Below the pieces are notes generated by a model. It ran no database searches, was not told the DNA's origin, and saw only the letters and a list, made by a program, of their open reading frames with translations. This document shows, one piece after another, positions 61,047 to 64,000 of a stretch of 64,000 nt of DNA; within the stretch, counting starts at the first letter, position 1; each line of letters opens with the position of its first letter. The stretch lies in the NCBI RefSeq assembly GCF_018069625.1, contig NZ_CP072941.1, forward strand, positions 2,046,001 to 2,110,000. The letters are read 5' to 3'. Position numbers and translations under genes: made by a program. This stretch comes from Streptomyces yatensis (GTDB taxonomy: Bacteria; Actinomycetota; Actinomycetes; Streptomycetales; Streptomycetaceae).

Positions 61047-62519
61047 ATGAACACCCGACTCGACTCCGAGGGCTCCGGCATCCCGCACCAGGACCCCGAA
61101 CTGCCGCCGGACACCAAGGGCCCCCACTCACGACGGCTCGGCCTGGTCGCCGTCATCGTGACCTTCGGCGGACTGCTCTTCGGCTACGACACCGGCGTCG
61201 TCAACGGTGCCCTCGATCCCCTCACCGACGACCTCGGCCTGACCGCGCTCACCGAGGGAATCGTGGTCAGCAACCTCATCTTCGGCGCCGCCTTCGGCGC
61301 CATGATCGGCGGAGTGCTGTCCGACCGGCACGGCCGCCGCCACAACATCCTGCTGCTGTCCTTGGTGTTCATGCTCGGCACCCTGGGCTGCGTACTGTCG
61401 CCGAGCTGGCAGGTGCTCGCCCTCTTCCGCTTCGTCCTCGGCCTCGCCGTGGGCGGCGCCTCGGCGACGGTCCCGGTCTACCTGGCGGAAATCGCCCCGG
61501 CCGAGCGCCGCGGCTCCATCGTCACCCGCAACGAAGTGATGATCGTGACCGGCCAGTTCGCCGCGTTCGTCATCAACGCGGTCATCTTCAACCTCTGGGG
61601 CGAGACCGATGGCATCTGGCGGCTGATGCTGCTCGTCGCCCTCCTTCCGGCGATCGGGCTGTTCCTCGGCATGCTGCGGCTGCCGGAGAGCCCGCGCTGG
61701 CTGGTCGCCCACGGCCGTGAGGACGAGGCACTCGCGGTCCTGTCCCAGGTCCGGACCCCCGAGCGGGCCCGCGCCGAGATGGCGGAGGTCCACCGCCTCG
61801 CCGAGGAGGAGCGGGTCGCCAAGACCGCGGGCAGGGTGGATCTCGGGGTGCGATGGGTGCGGGTGCTCATCCTGATCGGGGCGGGGCTCGGCTTCTGCCA
61901 ACAGTTCACCGGCATCAACTCCGTCATGTACTACGGCACACAACTGCTCGGCGACGCCGGGTTCTCGGGCGACTCCGCCATCATCGCGAACACCCTCAAC
62001 GGCGCCTTCAGCGTCATCGGCATCGCGGTGGGCGTGTCGGTCATCAACAGGCTCAAGCGGCGCACCATGCTGCTCGGCGGGTTCGCCCTGACCACGACGT
62101 TCCACCTGCTCGTCGGGCTCTCCGCGCTGCTGATGCCCGAGGGCACGCTGAAGGCGTGGTTCATTCTCGTGTTCGTCGTGCTCTTCGTCTTCTCCATGCA
62201 GGCCACCATCGGTCCGCTGGTCTGGCTCATCCTCTCCGAGATGTTCCCGCTCAAGATCCGCAGCCTCGCCATCGGCATCAGCATCTTCGTGCTGTGGATG
62301 GCGAACGCCCTGGTCGCCCTCGGCTTCCCGCCCATCGTGAAGGCCCTGGGGATCTCGAACACCTTCTTCGCGTTCGCCGCCTTCGGTGTGCTGGCCCTCC
62401 TCTTCATCGCCACCTGTGTGCCCGAGACCAAGGGCCGCTCACTGGAAGAGCTGGAGGACGACTTCCGCACCCGCTACTCCACACCCGCCCCGCTTCGAGA
62501 GGAGGGCTCCACACCGTGA
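61047..62519 (+). CDS. MFS sugar porter family transporter
   Basis: This 490-residue protein has 12 helices and the sugar porter signatures: GGLLFGYDTGVVNGAL in helix 1, SDRHGRRHNILL in loop 2-3, RLPESPRWL after helix 6, and VPETKGRSLEELE after helix 12. QQFTGINSVMYYG in helix 7 is typical of hexose, xylose and inositol H+ symporters. The leader contains a transposon-type hairpin. Its TGA overlaps the GTG of the next gene as GTGA. LacI genes on both sides could regulate it. Confidence 0.93.
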   Translation: MNTRLDSEGSGIPHQDPELPPDTKGPHSRRLGLVAVIVTFGGLLFGYDTGVVNGALDPLTDDLGLTALTEGIVVSNLIFGAAFGAMIGGVLSDRHGRRHNILLLSLVFMLGTLGCVLSPSWQVLALFRFVLGLAVGGASATVPVYLAEIAPAERRGSIVTRNEVMIVTGQFAAFVINAVIFNLWGETDGIWRLMLLVALLPAIGLFLGMLRLPESPRWLVAHGREDEALAVLSQVRTPERARAEMAEVHRLAEEERVAKTAGRVDLGVRWVRVLILIGAGLGFCQQFTGINSVMYYGTQLLGDAGFSGDSAIIANTLNGAFSVIGIAVGVSVINRLKRRTMLLGGFALTTTFHLLVGLSALLMPEGTLKAWFILVFVVLFVFSMQATIGPLVWLILSEMFPLKIRSLAIGISIFVLWMANALVALGFPPIVKALGISNTFFAFAAFGVLALLFIATCVPETKGRSLEELEDDFRTRYSTPAPLREEGSTP

Positions 62520-62875
62520 CCGTCCTGACCGCCATCGCCGAGGGCCGCGAGGGAGACCACGCGCTGACCGCGGGAATCGCCGAGGCCCGTCTGCTGGGCA
62601 CCGATCTGGTGCTGGTCAACCTGCGCCTGTCCGCGCTGGACCGCTCCGGCCTGCCCGAGGACCTGAAAATCACGATCGTCGAGCGCAGCGGTCCCGGTGA
62701 CCGCGACCCCGTGGACGCCGTTCTGGACGAGATCGAGGCGCGGCCCGGTGTCGACCGGCTGGTCGTCGGCATCCGCCGGCGCTCGCCGGTGGGCAAGGCC
62801 CTGCTGGGCAGCGTGAGCCAGCGGCTGCTGCTGGAGAGTCCCGTCCCCGTCGTCGCGGTCAAACCACCGGCCTGA
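62516..62875 (+). CDS. Universal stress protein (UspA fold)
   Basis: The product has 119 residues, shorter than the usual 140. It starts VTVLTAIAEGREGDHALTAG and has VDRLVVGIRRRSPVGKALLG followed by SVSQRLLLESPVPVVAVK, the ATP-binding GxxxxxxxGKxLLGSVSxxLL pattern of Usp proteins. It is translationally coupled to the sugar porter by a GTGA overlap, implying a defined partnership such as modulating transport by adenine nucleotide. The pair ends at a strong terminator. Confidence 0.87.
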   Translation: MTVLTAIAEGREGDHALTAGIAEARLLGTDLVLVNLRLSALDRSGLPEDLKITIVERSGPGDRDPVDAVLDEIEARPGVDRLVVGIRRRSPVGKALLGSVSQRLLLESPVPVVAVKPPA

Positions 62876-62890
62876 CCGGGCCTCGGCGTC

Positions 62891-62946
62891 TCCTCGGCGT
62901 CGGGAAGGGCCCCGGCCGGTGCCCGGGTCCTTCCCGGTGCCGAGGA
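62891..62946. terminator. Bidirectional terminator between USP and LacI
   Basis: TCCTCGGC (62891-62898) and GCCGAGGA (62939-62946) pair, and the inner text GGGAAGG/CCTTCCC extends the stem with a few mismatches to form a long hairpin. It lies between two convergent genes, 16 bases from each 3' end. Confidence 0.7.
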
Positions 62947-62962
62947 GACCGTGAGCCCGCGG

Positions 62963-63982
62963 TCACGCCCCCGGTCTGGGCGCGAACGTCGAGTCCCTGA
63001 CCACCAGTTCGGGCTGGAGGACGATCCGCCGGTGCTGATGGTCCTCCGTCTCCTCACCGGTCTCCTCGATGAGCAGCTCGGCCGCCGTCCGCCCCATCCG
63101 GAAGGCCGGCTGGCGCACCGAGGTCAGCGGCACCGCGGCCGCCGCCGCGAACTCGATGTCGTCGTACCCCACCAGCGCCACCTCCCCCGGCACCGACACC
63201 CCGGCCGCGAAAAGGGCCTGCAGCACTCCGAGCGCCAGCAGGTCGTTGGCGCAGAACACCGCCGTCGGGCGCGGTGAGATCCCCAGCAGCCGGGCCCCCG
63301 CGTCCCGGCCCGAGGCCACGTCCAGCCGCTCGGCCTCGATGTGCACCATCGCCTCCGCCGCCAGCCCCTCCTCCGCGAACGCGCCGAGCAGCCCGGCCCG
63401 CCGGTCCTGGCACTGCGGGAGCAGCATCGGACCGCTGACGTAGACCACGGAGCGGTGGCCCTGGGCGATGAGGTGGCGGCCGGCGAGCGCCCCGCCCTCG
63501 ATGTCGTCGACCGACACCGAGCAGCCGTCGGCGCTGGGCACCTCGCGGTCCACGAAGACGAACGGGATGTCGTGGCGCCGGAAGCTCTCCAAGTTGGCCC
63601 CGGTGACATCGGCCGGGGTGACCAGCACCCCGCGCACCCGGTGCTCGGCGAAGAGCCCGAGGTAGTCGGCCTCCTCCTCGGGGCTCTGCGCGCTGTTGCA
63701 CACCATCACCCCAAGACCCGCCTCCCGCGCCGCGCGCTCCGCACCGCTCGCCACGTCCACGAAGAACGGGTTCGCCATGTCCAGCACCAGCAGCGCGATG
63801 ATGCGGCTGCGCCCCGCCCGCAGCTGGCGCGCGGACTCCTGGCGTACGTAGCCCAGGCGCTCGATGACGCCCTGTACCCGGTCACGTGTGGCCTCGGCGA
63901 CCATCTCGGGCCGGTTGATCACGTTCGAGACAGTGCCGACGGACACTCCCGCCTGCCGCGCGACGTCCTTGATCCCCACCAT
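62963..63982 (-). CDS. LacI family transcriptional regulator
   Basis: The product has 339 residues. The headpiece at the very start reads VGIKDVARQAGVSVGTVSNV, with VINRPEMVAEATRDRVQGVI following, and the effector core includes ANPFFVDVASGAERAAREAG and VALVGYDDIEFAAAAAVPLT. ATG at 63982 is the likeliest start; a GTG at 63991 is three codons earlier, close to the window edge. It converges on the sugar porter/USP pair and could control it or genes beyond the window. This is a RbsR/CcpA-like pentose or inositol type by general look. Confidence 0.9.
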   Translation of the reverse strand: MVGIKDVARQAGVSVGTVSNVINRPEMVAEATRDRVQGVIERLGYVRQESARQLRAGRSRIIALLVLDMANPFFVDVASGAERAAREAGLGVMVCNSAQSPEEEADYLGLFAEHRVRGVLVTPADVTGANLESFRRHDIPFVFVDREVPSADGCSVSVDDIEGGALAGRHLIAQGHRSVVYVSGPMLLPQCQDRRAGLLGAFAEEGLAAEAMVHIEAERLDVASGRDAGARLLGISPRPTAVFCANDLLALGVLQALFAAGVSVPGEVALVGYDDIEFAAAAAVPLTSVRQPAFRMGRTAAELLIEETGEETEDHQHRRIVLQPELVVRDSTFAPRPGA

Positions 63983-64000
63983 GCGTCCCACGACCCGGAG

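Overview
The window is actinobacterial and most probably Streptomyces. GC is very high, GTG starts are common, and many genes are joined by 4-base GTGA or ATGA overlaps. It also carries typical Streptomyces families: an XRE/DUF397 cassette, DUF574 methyltransferase, MAB_1171c-type membrane protein, many LacI and TetR regulators, Tat-exported binding proteins, and a GH10 xylanase with a CBM2. I saw no tRNA, rRNA or CRISPR array. The content is accessory: signalling or conflict genes, a small biosynthetic locus, sugar and aromatic catabolism, and a decayed transposon.

Layout. 0.3-7 kb: a small secreted protein, an MMPL exporter, a VC0807-like membrane protein, a DUF574 methyltransferase, then an oxidoreductase-TetR pair with a perfect 26-bp palindromic operator. 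7.2-14.2 kb: three co-directional genes, namely a NACHT-LRR STAND protein, a P-loop protein whose Walker A lysine is arginine, and a membrane-anchored type-I periplasmic-binding-fold protein. This is the best candidate for an undescribed system. 14.4-17.6 kb: a TetR, a membrane protein, and an XRE/ImmA-IrrE pair. 17.7-22.1 kb: an NAD-binding reductase/epimerase translationally coupled to a KS-ACP-alpha-oxoamine synthase fusion that lacks an acyltransferase. 22.2-27.0 kb: a secreted amidase, then a nitrate/sulfonate-type ABC importer with a minisatellite inside the operon.

27.1-37.6 kb: a seven-gene polysaccharide operon reading leftwards: binding protein, two permeases, LacI, a cytoplasmic GH5-like enzyme, GH3, and a secreted GH5 with a triple cysteine-repeat tail. 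37.9-42.1 kb: a carboxylesterase, an MBL hydrolase and the xylanase. 42.3-49.9 kb: a catabolic region with a flavin monooxygenase, an MFS transporter and a TetR that share a repeated operator, the hydratase/dehydrogenase/aldolase trio of the meta-cleavage lower pathway, and a divergent alpha/beta hydrolase with His where the nucleophile should be. 49.9-58.7 kb: a PRMT-like methyltransferase, a frameshifted secreted metallophosphatase-LamG gene, a secreted hydrolase, a methyltransferase, the XRE/DUF397 cassette and an FAD monooxygenase. 58.7-64 kb: a LacI with a 25-bp palindrome upstream, a decayed TnpB flanked by hairpins, a sugar porter coupled to a universal stress protein, and a final LacI.

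All functions come from reading motifs and context; no search was run. Starts were chosen by Shine-Dalgarno (SD) spacing and overlap with upstream stops, and alternatives are noted.
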